Positions 35,591-48,500 of a DNA stretch of 64,000 bases are shown here, piece by piece (within the stretch, counting starts at the first letter, position 1; every line of letters starts with the position of its first letter). Under the pieces are notes generated by a model. It saw only the letters and a program-made list of their open reading frames with translations. It searched no databases and was not told the origin of the DNA. The translations under genes and the position numbers were made by a program. Location: assembly GCF_000699445.3 (NCBI RefSeq), contig NC_067198.1, positions 25,865,536-25,929,535 of the forward strand. The letters run 5' to 3'. Source of the DNA: Schistosoma haematobium (taxonomy: Eukaryota; Platyhelminthes; Trematoda; Strigeidida; Schistosomatidae).

Positions 35591-36917
35591 CTTCACGTTC
35601 TTTTCGATAACATTTGGGAGGAAGAACAAGTGCTGACGGACTGAGAAAAGGATATCTCGCCAAGATACCAAAAAGGGGATCTGAGTACATGTGAAGACTA
35701 CAGAGGCACTACACTACTGTCGGTACCGAGCAACTTTTCAAAAGAGTGTGGCTTAACGGGATGAAAGACACAGTAGGCGTTCGGCTTCGAGATCTACAGG
35801 CCGGATTCTGTAAGTATCAGTCGTGCACAAACCAAATCGTGACACTGCGGATCATCATTGAACAATCAGTCGGATGGAACTCGTCACAATACATCAACAT
35901 CCTTGACTGAGAGAAAGCATTTAACAGTCTGGGTAGGAAGGCACTATGGAAACTTCGACACTATGGAGTACCTGAGAAAATCGTCAAAACCATCCGGAAT
36001 TCAAACGATGCACTACAGCGCAAAAGCGTCAATGGAGGACAGTTGACAGATGCATTCCAAGTAAGGAGCGAAGTCAGACAAGTTTGCTTACTCTATCCCT
36101 TTCTCTTTAATCTGGTGGTCAACTGGATTATGAAGACCTTGACATCTGAAGGGAAGGATGGAATTCAATAGATAGGTTGGATGCAACTAGACGATTTCGA
36201 ATTCTGTCTCATCCACACCAATAAATACAGGTCAAGACGATCAGTGTAGCAGAAGCCCGTGCATCAGTAGGCCTCAACATATACAGAGGAAACAGCAAGA
36301 TCCTCAAATACAACACGGAGAACACCAACACAATCATACTTGATGGAGAAGCTCTGGAAGAGGTGGAAAGTTTTACGTAACTGGTCAGGAGCATCATCGA
36401 TGAACAAAGAGGATCAGATGCAAACATAAAGGCACGGATTGGCAAAACGATGACAAGATTCCCACAGTTGAAGAATATATGAGACCCAAAACAACTGTCA
36501 ACCAATATCAAAGTCAGAATCTTCAATACGAACATCAAGACAGTTCTACTGTATGGAGCCGGAACTTGGAGAACTACTACAAACATTATCAAGAAGGTGC
36601 AAGTATTTATAAATAGTTGTCTACGCAAGATACTCAACATCCATTGGTCGGATACCATCAGCACCAGCCTACTGTGGGAGAGGGCAAACCAGCTTCCAGC
36701 TGAAGAGGAAATTGGGAAAAGACGCCGGAAGTGTATAGAACGTACATTCCGGAAATCCTCAAACGGCATCACGAGGCAGGCGGCAACTCGGGATCTTGAA
36801 TGGAAATGGAAGAGATTAAGACGGGACACACTGCATCGGGAATTGTAGGTAGACATCAATAGAATGAACAGCAATTGGAAACAACTGAAAAGGTTTGTTC
36901 TGGACTGGCGGGGTTAA
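35590..36917 (+). mobile_element. RTE-clade retrotransposon, RT and C-terminal region, decayed
   Basis: Plus-strand translation shows LRKGYLAKIPKRGS, then RDLQAGFCKYQSCTNQIVTL, a degraded NILD(stop)EKAFNSLGRKALW (the usual LDYEKAFDSVD motif), GGQLTDAFQV, PFLFNLVVNWIMKT and, after frame changes, [20 protein letters not shown]. The FADD active-site box is not readable. This belongs to the schistosome RTE (SR2/SjR2-like) group but to a different subfamily from the 5.0 kb element (no ETWPL motif). Several stops and frameshifts make it inactive. Confidence 0.8.
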
Positions 36918-39025
36918 AAAGTAAGTAATTTACTGATAAATAAGGATAGCTTTATGTTCATTCGGTAGTTTACTTAAATACCATAGTTATTGATCTCCAG
37001 GTACAGATCTATTTGTTAATTTTTCTTATTCTTAATTTTGTCTTATTTCATTATATTTACTTGCATCTCTATAAAACGGCCAAATAATACAAACATTTCA
37101 GCCCTACCGAAGGATAGTCGGCACTTAGTTGGTTTATTGTTAACGTTTTTCACTTTAACACCAATTGACAAGACTTCAGATTCCACACTAAATATCATGA
37201 CTTTTGAGGCTGAATGGATCACCGAAGAAACAATGAAAAAATGGAAATCCTTAATTAGTAGTAAATGTTGTACAACTTGGTAGTTATTATGACTCAGCAG
37301 TCGAATTTAAAGAGCTCTAATGAGATGAGTATCGTATGTCGATTTTTCATGGAAACATCTAAACTGGTATATAAGTACATTCATGTGATGAGTTCTGAGA
37401 CCTGCTTTCTGGATTCCACTACTATCCACTATCCAGATGACCAGTTTAAACACATTACATATTTTATACAACTATTCTATTTCACAGACGAAAATAACGA
37501 AAATATCTTTATTTATGCATGAGGTCAATGTAATATTATTGAAAATGAAGGTCATTACTCAGATCAACAATGAATTGATATTTTAATGTGTCTTAATGTA
37601 TATATTATGGTACATCATTCAATTTTGCATTATATTAACTTGCCTCTAGCAAATTGTCCGACCTTTTACTTGAGAAATACAATTGGATACAAAATACAGC
37701 TTGATAGGTAAAAGAATTAAATGAAACTCTCTCTTATAATAAATATATATAAAAAAAGATGTCGAGAAAAATTCCAGTTTAACCCAATGATGACTTTTCC
37801 ATAGATGTTATTCATCACCGTTCCTTTTTCCCACAGTCTATTTTAAACTCAAGAGGCTCAGTTAGTTGAAAAAATATTGAATATTGTCCTGATACCTAGA
37901 ACCTGGTACAACGTCTTCTGTAGTGTGTATATTTGACCTTATTTTAAGACAGAAAGTCAACAAATCCAGTTCATTTAGTAATCTATTCATTGGTGATATA
38001 CATTTTCCTCCCAAATAAGTGATTAGCTGCTTAGACGAAATTTATTCTAAATTATTATGTATTCTCATGGTTATCTACTAAATTTCCAAACGTTGTATTT
38101 AGCAAGTTTCAGAATTCTTTTTACTATTTGTGTAACCCTATACGGCACTACTTTAGGTGAGAAAAAACACCAAACTAGAAAGTCGTTCATTTAACAATAA
38201 AATTGAAAATTGATTTATTATAGAAAATGCTTCTCCAAGTTATTGAAAGTGTGTTTGAATGTAATGCTGTAGTGGAATATCGAAAGATTATTATTCATTT
38301 CTATTGGTTTTTAATAGTCATTGTATTTTTCATTCATAAAATTATCTCATTTTCAGATGTCAATGCAACCAGACTTTATGATTATTAGGCAGCACCTAAT
38401 TAATTTAGATACCATCTTTGAGCAACACATACATAAAAAACTAAAATCATCAAGTTAATTTGTCGGGCAGCAACAGAAAACCGTGTAGATTGTAAGACTA
38501 ATCATAATAATTAGGCAATAATAATTGATTGTATTATGATAGATTTAATAGTAAGTATAAGAATAATCAAGATATAGCAGTAAGATAAAGAAAATATTTC
38601 AGCATTTATTAACTTAAAGGAATTCATTAAGATTAATGATCTTTAAAACTAATGTAGGATTAATTAATGAAGTTTATGAACAAGCAGTGTAATTTAATGC
38701 ATTTAAATAGATGAAACGAAACTGACTGTTATAGTCTTATTCATCACATAACCAATGTTGACAAAATGTGATTTAAAATTAATGTGTGTTGAGTTTGTTT
38801 GATTTTTGCCTAACCATGAAGGTCAATCCTAACTAAATTGTTGGCTAATTTGTCTGAAAGTACGCTCTCTACATGTGCAAACTAACTCAGTAAATTAGTA
38901 GAAAGTATTGAAATATAGAAACCTCACAAAGGTTTCAGACGTTCACTACGAACCAATTAGCAAATAATAAAAGATGGCTGCCTGCACAAAAGATAGTGAT
39001 AAATAGCTTGATGATGATGAATTTC
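36918..39025. other. Intergenic DNA with an SM-alpha remnant at 37270-37470
   Basis: Around 37390-37440 the segment CTGGATTCCACTACTATCCACTATCC matches the 3' end of an SM-alpha copy, but its hammerhead core is lost. The rest is AT-rich without recognisable features. Confidence 0.4.
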
Positions 39026-39029
39026 TACT

Positions 39030-39265
39030 TTACATTTCTGTTCAGACCGAGAGTTGCGGAAGTATCGTCAATATATCCATGGTCCCGCACGCGGGACTCG
39101 AACCCAGGACCTTCGGTCTCGAGAGCGAACGCTTAACCTCCAGACCACTGAGCCGGTATCAAACGAAACGGGCATCTAATGCTTCCAGGTTTTTCATGGT
39201 GGTCTAACTTCAATCAACTCATATATTCAACCTCTAAATTACTACGATCTACGCAAAAACCCACA
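39030..39265. mobile_element. Chimeric SINE (family 2) with internal orientation switch
   Basis: 39075-39170 is the antisense tRNA-like half (GACTCGAACCCAGGACC B box, CAGACCACTGAGCC A box). It joins directly at about 39160-39170 to the sense-oriented tail (ACGAAACGGGCATCTAATGC, then TTCATGGTGGTCTAACTTC). Half of the hammerhead is missing. Confidence 0.7.
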
Positions 39266-41800
39266 TTTATATTTGTTTGGAGAATGTTTTATTAATATAA
39301 AACTTTTTGATGATAATAATTGTGTTTTATTAACTGAATAGTTTAGAAAACAATCCGAGAAATCTTAGACAGTTTCTAAGAAAAATAATCATTCGGTTAA
39401 ATTTTACAGGGGAAAATAGGTGCCTGACCTCATTTATGATAATCTTACTGATTTATACAAACCAAGGTTTCCAATGATTCAACTATTATGAAATCAAATT
39501 TCAGAACGATCTTTGTTCTCGAAAGTTTTTTAATTGTTTTATAATTCGTTCGTAAACTGATTATTGAATTTGAAGCATGAAGATTTATACTTAAAATTGA
39601 TAGAAGCTATTTGGAAACAATAAGAATTTACAGATTAATAATCAACTATCAGTCGATCAATCACTATTCAAAACATTCGTCAAGCCAGAAATAATATTAC
39701 CTTCCTTTTTTTACGGTTCACAAATGTTCATCAGACAGTAAATTCCTACTGGGAATTTAAAAACCATTTTGTTAAATAATTTAATTCTAGTGTAGTAGTT
39801 TATGAAAGAAAGGGGGAAAATATTATCAAAAAATGTAGTCCAACAGTTCAATACTCATATTTGCATAAAATATTTGTAAATATGCGTTTCTGTAATATAT
39901 ATTTAAAACAATTACAATTTGTTATCTCGAGGGTAACAACAAATTCATCTACGTATTCAATTGTCTATTTGACTGATGGCAGTTTTTGTTCTAGTTATCA
40001 GTTTGTGTTGCAAAAGCTTCACTTATCTTTAGCTCACTCATGAAACGTAAAATTGTAGAATTTTGTAAAATCAATCATATTTTTATTAATTTATCTTCTG
40101 ATCGATATGCTAATAATTTAAGAAAAGGATCTAGTTGTGAAATTAATTTTTCAATCAAAAACAAAGTTAATTTAATTATTTTTTCTTTTGACTATCACAT
40201 TTTATTGCTAGAGTCAGTTAATATCAATCCATAGTAGTAAGGAGATATGTATAACTCACTCATTTCAGTCTTCAATCTAGTTGAATTTTTCTAGTGTATG
40301 TACATATACATTGGTGTTTCACGTAAATAATATGAAGATGTTTGTATAAAACTTTACAGAAGTTGAATCATTAGATCACAGTCAACCAAGGAACGTAAAA
40401 GTTGATGCTTTCTTTTGTAATAATATTTTAACCAATCAACTGTAATGAAAGATTCAGGTTTCAGTTTCAAACAAAAGTCAGGTTGAATGATAAGAAGCTA
40501 GGTAAATAATTAAATTATTTGGAAAGTCTATTATCTTTGTCATAGTTTCTGATATTTGTATAAATTTTCACATATTATTTTTTCTCATATCAAGAGTATT
40601 TACTGCAACAGCGATCGTACTAAACTCATGTACAATTTCTTCAGTACAGATTTGTACAAGTAAACAATGTTATTCTTTGCTTAAAGCTTATTAATTTAAC
40701 TGTGAGTAAATTAGACACAAATTATTAGGCACATTATAGTTCCAAGATATCTCAACTTCAACCAATGGCCCAAAATTACAGATAATAATATGATTGGAAA
40801 CGAAGGTTTGACATGTTTTGGTCAATGAAGTTAACATGGATGATATTTCAAATGAAACAGAAAACCATAACAGTAACAAAAAATCGAAGGATTATTTTAA
40901 AGAATACTAGTTCAGCTTGATGTTTACTTACTTTTTGAAAACGTAGTTATTCAAAGTAAGAAAGTGAAATTCATTTCTACCAATGTCTATGGTAAAGATC
41001 GATGACCATAACCAGGACAAAATCAAATCGGCAAATGATCATGTCTGGTGGGTAATAAATAAGTCTGTGTATGATATTAATCATTTATACGCTTACAAAT
41101 CTTAATCTGCTTATTAGTGTCTTTCTCTTGTTATTAAGTTTTTTCTGTCACATTTCGAATATCTATTTCAACTTCATTAAATTAAACATATAAAACCTTT
41201 ATTTCAAATAATACTACTTATTGCGGCTTTAGCAAGTTTACAGATGACATGATGAAGGAGAAAAAAGTTCATTTTATTCTATAAGTACTTTTATTCGTGT
41301 TCTGTTTAAACCTACCGAATTTATGAAATTGTACAGTATTTATAAAGTGTATTATATGTATATCTTTCATCATGTATAGTAACTATCATCAAATTATTTT
41401 GCTTTAGCATTATCTATCGAATTTTCTGTTTGTAAATTATAATTCTGAAGCTGAGATATGATACATAAAAATCAACTAAGAAAGATACATTGTTGAAAGT
41501 TGAAATATGTAACTTTGCTGAACTAGTAAAAATTAATTTGAATTTTCATGTTAAAGTTTATAAATTAAGAAGTGAATGTGATCAGTTTCATCAATATTGA
41601 ATGATGTAGTATGATACTCATATTTGAATAGTTAATCTTAAATTAATTATTCACTTATTGTTTTCCAGATTATATCAGTTTATTAAATCCCAAAAATTTA
41701 ATTACTTTTAAAATATACAATTTGCTTTTTATTCAGTTACATTTGAATGAAACACAATGAAATATTAATTTCACAATTGATTGCTCACTCGTTGGTGATC
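39266..41800. other. AT-rich intergenic DNA, nothing recognised
   Basis: Short open frames (39861-40043, 40040-40234, 40691-40879) lack support. Confidence 0.4.
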
Positions 41801-42120
41801 AATATCATGTCTGTCAAGTCTTTATTTAGTGCAGACCGAATGCTATCTATCATGTTGCAATGTGGCCACCAGTCTAGGTGATTCGACACTGCGTGCACTA
41901 TATATTGAGATTACATGATGTTTGGAGGTAGTCGACAGGAAACCGTGGACCCGAGCTTCGTGCTACTTGGCACTCGTCAGCAAGGTGTACCTGTAAACTT
42001 GAGGAAACTGGTGCTCCCTGGGGGATTCGATCCCGTGTCACCCAGCTTCACAGTCAGAGACGTTACCACTGAGCTATCCGGGCCTCGAACGACCTCCTGT
42101 AGGACTGAGATGTAATCACA
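41800..42120 (-). mobile_element. tRNA-like SINE, third family, with hammerhead
   Basis: Minus strand: tRNA-like head with A box TAGCTCAGTGG (42066-42076) and B box GGATCGAATCC (about 42023-42033), then the hammerhead at 41936-41993 and a tail reaching about 41800. The head reads like a tRNA gene (GGCCCGGATAGCTCAGTGG...), but it is extended and lacks a normal acceptor stem. A degraded relative lies at 63890-64000. Confidence 0.7.
41936..41993 (-). ncRNA. Hammerhead ribozyme in third SINE family
   Basis: Minus strand: outer stem I CAGG/CCTG, inner stem I ACCTTG/CACGGT with one mismatch, core CTGACGA (41974-41980), stem II GTGC/GCAC with loop CAAGTA, GAAG, short self-complementary stem III and GTC triplet. 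Stem II is perfect but differs in sequence from both other families (GUCC/GGAC). The only deviation is G for the third A of GAAA, compensated partly by a G-U closing pair. Confidence 0.65.
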
Positions 42121-44154
42121 TTATATTTCAACTACGAACACCAACAAAAACTTAAAATATGGGAATGTATGTTTGTTTTTTTTACGCATAATATAGTTTC
42201 TACACACAAATAAACATTGATCTTCATTAACAATTTTGAAAACACCAATTATTTATTGAAAATACCTTTTTATTTTATTTCTTTCTTTAAAATATAATAA
42301 AATAATAATATATATTTTGACGTTGTACAATTCAATATAACATTGAAAATAAAATATATTTTTATATCATCTATGGGCAATACTTTAAAATGCATTGAAC
42401 ACAACGAATACTAAATCAATTCAAACACCACTTTGTTGTCATTATTTGTACAAGCATATAAATTGTTTAAATTAAATTATTTGGTCCAATTTTTTTCTCA
42501 TTACATAATGACACTGAAATGCATTGAATTCATGATTATTGTATATATATATAAAGAAGAGTCAAATTCAATAGGAATGATCTGTATGAATCTTATAATA
42601 AATATTATCATTTATTGAATAAAGACAAATAATATGAGTGATAGATAAAGTAATTCATTAAATGACTATAATGTCTATGAATTAATTGAATATTGTCAAT
42701 AACTATAACAATAATAATAATAACAGGTTAATTTGACAAATTTGAAAAAATAAAATATTTTCATTTCATTGTATATTTTCTATTTATCAAGTCTATAATT
42801 GTAATCATCAATCAATCAATTAATTAATTAATTAATCAATCAATGAATTAATTAATCAATAATAAATGAATTAAGTTCAAAAGCAAAACAAAAAAGAAAC
42901 AAACAAATAAATAAATAAAAAAAGTAGAGTTTCTGATCAAAATAAAAAATAGTTAATTTTATGTAAATTTTTACATGTATTCATCAAAAATGTTTTAAAA
43001 ATAGAAATAGATTTTGTGAAATGCACAATTACGTAATAATTTGAATAGTGTTTTTTTTCTTTTCTTTTTACATGATCATAATATATAGTTTATTGTTTAC
43101 AAATATTTGAATGCAGATTATTTGTGAAATAATCTAGCATTATGTATATTCTAGTTCTTTTTTGTTAATATGCAGAATTTCATTTATTGTTTCATAATGA
43201 ATTTATTATATTGATTATCATCTTAATTAGTTTATACAGTTACTATGCTCTCATTTACCATATGTTTATAATAATGAAATATTAATAATCATAATAATAA
43301 ACAATATTTATTCAATTAAAATCATTCATGTTTCACATCTCATCGGTTTTCTTTTTACATAATATATTATAGGAATGATAATTAATTGTGAATGTATGAT
43401 TTTGTTGTATGACAATTGTAAAATTGTAGTCATATAAAAAAACATCAATGAATATTCGATGAATTTATAAATTTTAATTGAATTAAAGAATATAATTTCC
43501 AAATGCAATAGTTTACAGGTTGGTTCAATGATTATAATTTCATACCTAATGAGAAATGATTGGAACAAAAGAAGTACTGATGTAATAACCCAACAAAATT
43601 CATTTTATTATTATAACAAATATCATGATGTAAGTGTGAACAATTTTAACAGTTTTACATAGCTAATATGCATGAATTCAAGTCATGAAAAGGGGCAGAT
43701 TTCTCAAGAAAAAACTTTATTTTACAGGTTTAATGTTTAGTCATTTAAATAGGTATACGTATATAAGCTAAGGTAATTATTACATATAGGTTAAAACAAA
43801 GAATTCTTCTTTTACATGATTGTAATATAATAGCGGAACTTGAACGATAAACCTAAATGATAAGATAGTCACCATTTTCAATTTTACAGAGTAACCAAAG
43901 TCTAGTTCAAAGAATTAAATCAAATGGGGTCAATAAAAATTTGCTATACTTCTAACGATTTTTGAAGATAATGGCTTACGTTTTATGCTATAATTATTGT
44001 TTTCAGATACTTGATGAACTTTTCATTATTGAGTTCATTTTGTTTCAGCAATTTATGTCACTTTCCTTATCCTGACTGGATATAAGCAGATGGCAGTCAT
44101 TTACCGATTTATCAAAGCTCATTGCTTTTATCAAACCAGCAGTGTGAATGTACA

Positions 44155-44194
<40 letters not shown>

Positions 44195-45495
44195 GTATCT
44201 ACTAACCAAGAAACGTAGAAACCTGTTAAGTTCATCAATCCATGTTGAAAGTAAATATGTCCCGTTTGACTTATACAGCAGCAAAATGTTATGTTATTTA
44301 GATTATCTACCACAGAACAATCATTAGTTTAATAGGGGAAATATCTTCAGTGTGATTTATGTGTGCCAGGAAGTGAAAGATATACTACTTAAAAATGTTT
44401 GAGTAGTTAAAACGTATTACTGAAACTGATTTAAGGATGTCGTTTACGATCCTCGAATAATCAGAGATAACACCTTGTCGGTTATCTGAGTATATAAAAA
44501 TACAACTAAAGTAATTTTGATTAGAAATAATATTACAAGCTTACGGGTTATTAGGTGGTGAGCTTATAGACTTACAAGCTGCAAAATTATGGTCTAACTA
44601 ATAAGGACATCAATAAAAATGTTATGTTTTTATGTCACGAACTGATTATTGACTAAACGCTATTGACACTGACTGTATCAATTATATGATTATGAACCAA
44701 CCAGTCTTATACCACTATTAAAAACTTGGAAGCACTGAATGGCTGGATGTGAGGCAGCTACGCACGGAAGACAATGGAAAATGGTCGCGCAATATCGTGG
44801 ATTGGTTGAAGTAGGGCATTAAGACGTTGAATCACGGTATATATATGCTGAGTAAATTAGATTCGTATTTCTCATCTGCTGATTATCTTTTGCAACACAT
44901 CTTTTTGATTTAACTAAACCTCGTCAAGTTATGCTATTCTCTGCATTTTCGTCTTGAAATCTCCATAAACAACAGTTTCACTACAGTTTATTTGGCTTAT
45001 TGTGTGTTTTAGTACTCTTTGAAGGTAGATTTATCTACATCCGGACTTCCGCTTTTCAATTTTTGAAAACATGATAGCATTACGATATGATCAGCTAGGT
45101 TTGAATTGATTTTTGTACAGATGATCTGCTAAATTGATTTTCGCCAATTGTCTATGACATGTAAAACATTTTAAGAAGCAATAGTATAGCTAATCAAGTT
45201 AGTTATACATGTTAGTTATAGTCTTAAATCTTATGGTATAATAAATTTATGTTCAGATGGTAAACCACTGACTAATTAACTTGAAGTTTCCATTTCAATA
45301 ATTCAACCAGACTATTGATTGAATTAAACAAAGAAATAAAAATAAGTGTGTCCATTTATTGTTTTAATTCGCTTTTAGGGTATAATAAATGCTCATCATT
45401 TGCTTGTCTTCTCCCTTGGGTTGTGTAAATCACGGGTTCCGGCAACACAACGTTTGTAACAATACATAGTAAACTTTCAACAAATTCAACAATTT
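42121..45495. other. Very AT-rich convergent intergenic DNA
   Basis: Contains AATTA/ATCA tandem stretches (42808-42860), AATAA runs and an (ATT)n tract at about 44154-44192. A SINE fragment (family 2: tail and 5' segment GGTCGCGCAATATCGTGGAT) lies at 44700-44840. No exon was seen. It separates the convergent 3' ends of the cysteine-rich gene and liprin-alpha. Confidence 0.5.
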
Positions 45496-45501
45496 TTTAT
45501 T
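45496..45501 (-). terminator. Candidate polyadenylation signal of liprin-alpha
   Basis: AATAAA on the minus strand, 85 bases after the stop at 45586. Another copy lies at 45563-45568, only 18 bases after the stop. Confidence 0.4.
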
Positions 45502-45585
45502 CAATGTAAACGACCACATACCTAGCAGAATAAAGAAAGTGGACACCATATAAAGTACATCATTTATTTGAAAAACTTACTAATA

Positions 45586-48500
45586 TCAATTTTTCTTCAA
45601 TCTTCTTTCTAGTTGTGATGTTTCATTCTGTAGAAAGGAATAGTTGTCATCACACATACCTGCATTTCGATATTGAAGATTACGGTTGAGATTGGCATTC
45701 AAAGGAAGTTGGTTCTGAGAATTAACAGTTAACTGTGAAGTAGACGTAGGGTATCGTCTGTCTGTATTTCTTTGCGCTCGTATAGGAATAGGTGGAGCTC
45801 CATTTAAACTTTCTGAAATAGGTACAATATTCCTGTTGATTCCATGTCTTTGTTGTTGAGTGCTAGGTCTGTAAGATGACTCACCACCCAATTCATCACC
45901 TATTTCAAATTGATTTTCATAATATGCTGGTTCCGGACGTTCTACAGAAGCAATCCAACTTGCTGCCGTATCATAATTCATGATTGAATCGGTAGGTCTC
46001 ATCGAAGTGTTTTGATTAACTGATCGATAAGGGTGTAGAAGTCTGTTGAGTTCACGTTCAAGTTTATGCCTATAAGACGTAATTTTTTAAAAACAGTTAG
46101 TTGAGAATCTGGTTCTTCTATTCTGTTCAAATAATTGTCAACCGTTCACAAATTCTTAATGCCTGAGAAAAATTACAGGTTGTGCGAAATGATGCATGTT
46201 TTCTCACAAATTTGTTAACTTAATAATAATATACTACTCATTGAACTTAACTTCAATAAAAAAGACAAAGCGGTTGAACTTAATAATTGTTTATAACCGA
46301 CTACTTCAGTTGATACACTATCATATTAGTACTTAGGTTCTTAACAGTTCAAACTCTCTCGTATCAAACCAACTTAGTTGCTTAACCTTGATGTATAATC
46401 GTATCGTTTAATTAAAATCACAGTAGAAACGAATTAATTGTAGTTAACAATTGTCTTATGATTAACTCTAATTTGTACATCTTTTTCTTCCATTTCATCT
46501 CTTCTTATCAAAATACATTCTATTTAATGAAAATTTCCGTTTAAGTAAGACATCAAACCATTAATTAAGTCAGAGGAAAAGGTAATACACACAGATATGT
46601 CAACAGTGAAACTGTGATTACGAACAACAGTCAATAAAACCTTTTGTTCACAGAATAAGCTGTTAATCAAATATGGAGAATTTATAGTAATTTACTTTTT
46701 TTAAAGGGGCAAAATCGATTACAATGTTTAGAAACGTAAAGAAGACTTCATGACTAAATTATCAAGTTCAGGTGAAAAAATCGCTAAAAAACAGTTCGCT
46801 TGGTTTGTCCTCATATATTACATATCTCTTGCTTTCTGTTGATATATATGTAGACCGATTATTTACACACAAAAAAGATTTTGGCAACTCCACTTCTAGT
46901 GGGAGAGATAATGTAGTAGACGATCTTACTATTTCTACACTTTACTTGTTTTTCATGTCAAGTTTCTTCTTTGCTACTAGTATATTAAGGCTGGTCATTC
47001 ACACAATACTTGTTACGTAGTTTGCATTGACTTTGTTTATGTCATCTTATCTTTTCAACTACTATTCTTACAACTAATGGTACAGCTATCAACCTTTTAC
47101 GATTTATAATTCTAGTTCATTATGATTGTTTATGAAACATACTTTCTTGTTGACAAATCCGGTCTCTCCCTGTTACGTTTAAACTCTACTAATCAGGGCT
47201 CCTCACTAAAACTATAAATTAGCTTCCCAAATTAGTCAGGATATGATCTTTTAGGATGAGAGGTTGTGCAGAATGCTGAGTCTCGTAGAGTCACATCATA
47301 TCTAGAATGAGATCAATATCACCGATGGTGAAAAATGATTTTTCTTTGAATATTTGTGAATTAATTAAAGCTATGGATATGAACCAATGAATGTTAACAC
47401 ATTATTCTAAATGTTAGATTACTGAGAGGCCTGTAGATACTGAGTTCAATCTATGATGGTTTGGCGTATTGATACTGATGAGGCTTTCCTTACTAGGACG
47501 AGATGTCTTTTGTTTGTTACCCATATTCTAATGATTGTCCGATCTAAACCAGTTCCTGGTGTAAAAATATGAATAGAATATATTGTACATTTATATATAT
47601 ACTATGCTTTGCCTTTAAACTTTAGTCAAATCAGTATCTTGATTCCTTTACTATAACATCATCATCTCGTTTTTAATTGTGATAATGTGATGGATAACAA
47701 TGTAGACGGAGTAGATATCCATACAATTTCCTACTTGGCTTCAGAGTGATAAACTGACGTTCGAATAGATATAACTTATTTAGTTGACGGGTTCACAAAC
47801 TCCTATCGGCTGACGGGCAGAGTTAAATAAAAGCAGTTAATTTAGGTTTGTTTAGCTGAGATAAATTTCATTAACTTAGAATAAAACATCACCACAAACC
47901 TCATTTGTACATCTGAATTAGGTATTTGAAGGATAAGAGCAAACGAATTCGCGTCAAAATCTGGATCTAACACCATCAAAGCTCCATGTACACCAGAATC
48001 AATCAAATTTTTGGCGTATTCATTCAAACCTATACTTTTAAGCCATACAATAACTCGATCATTACTCCAGACAAGTAAATCTGTAATTAAAATAAGTGCT
48101 TTTTGAGACATATTTTACTAACAATACTACTAAATATTAGCACATTACTGAATAGAGTTGTGTTGATTTTTGTTACCTCCAAGTTATAAGGATAGTTATA
48201 AGGAATAAAGCTAAAGCACTTCACCTACACTCAATTATGTTTACCTTTAGTTCTGCCAAGCCCACCGATTAACTCATTGAACGGATAGTGTCATTCGAAA
48301 AGTATTAATTATGTTTATCTTTGTCTTATCATTATTATGTCTGTATGCCTGATCATGAGCTACGGTCTGAACACATATCCCTCTTACTAGCTTAAATATT
48401 AGTTGCTTAAATTGACCAATGAATCATTCGCTTTCCCACATGTATGTGTTTGAATCTTGATAATTCACTCTACTCAAAATAAGCCTCTGTATTTGCCCGC

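Noticed and set aside
36209..36874. 221-codon open frame on the minus strand
   Set aside because: It is the antisense shadow of the RTE reverse-transcriptase region on the plus strand, whose motifs are recognisable.
42021..42090. Apparent tRNA gene with A and B boxes on the minus strand
   Set aside because: It continues into a hammerhead and SINE tail, and no proper acceptor stem closes it, so it is a SINE head.
44131..44313. Open frame with a poly-asparagine run
   Set aside because: Translation of an (ATT)n microsatellite.
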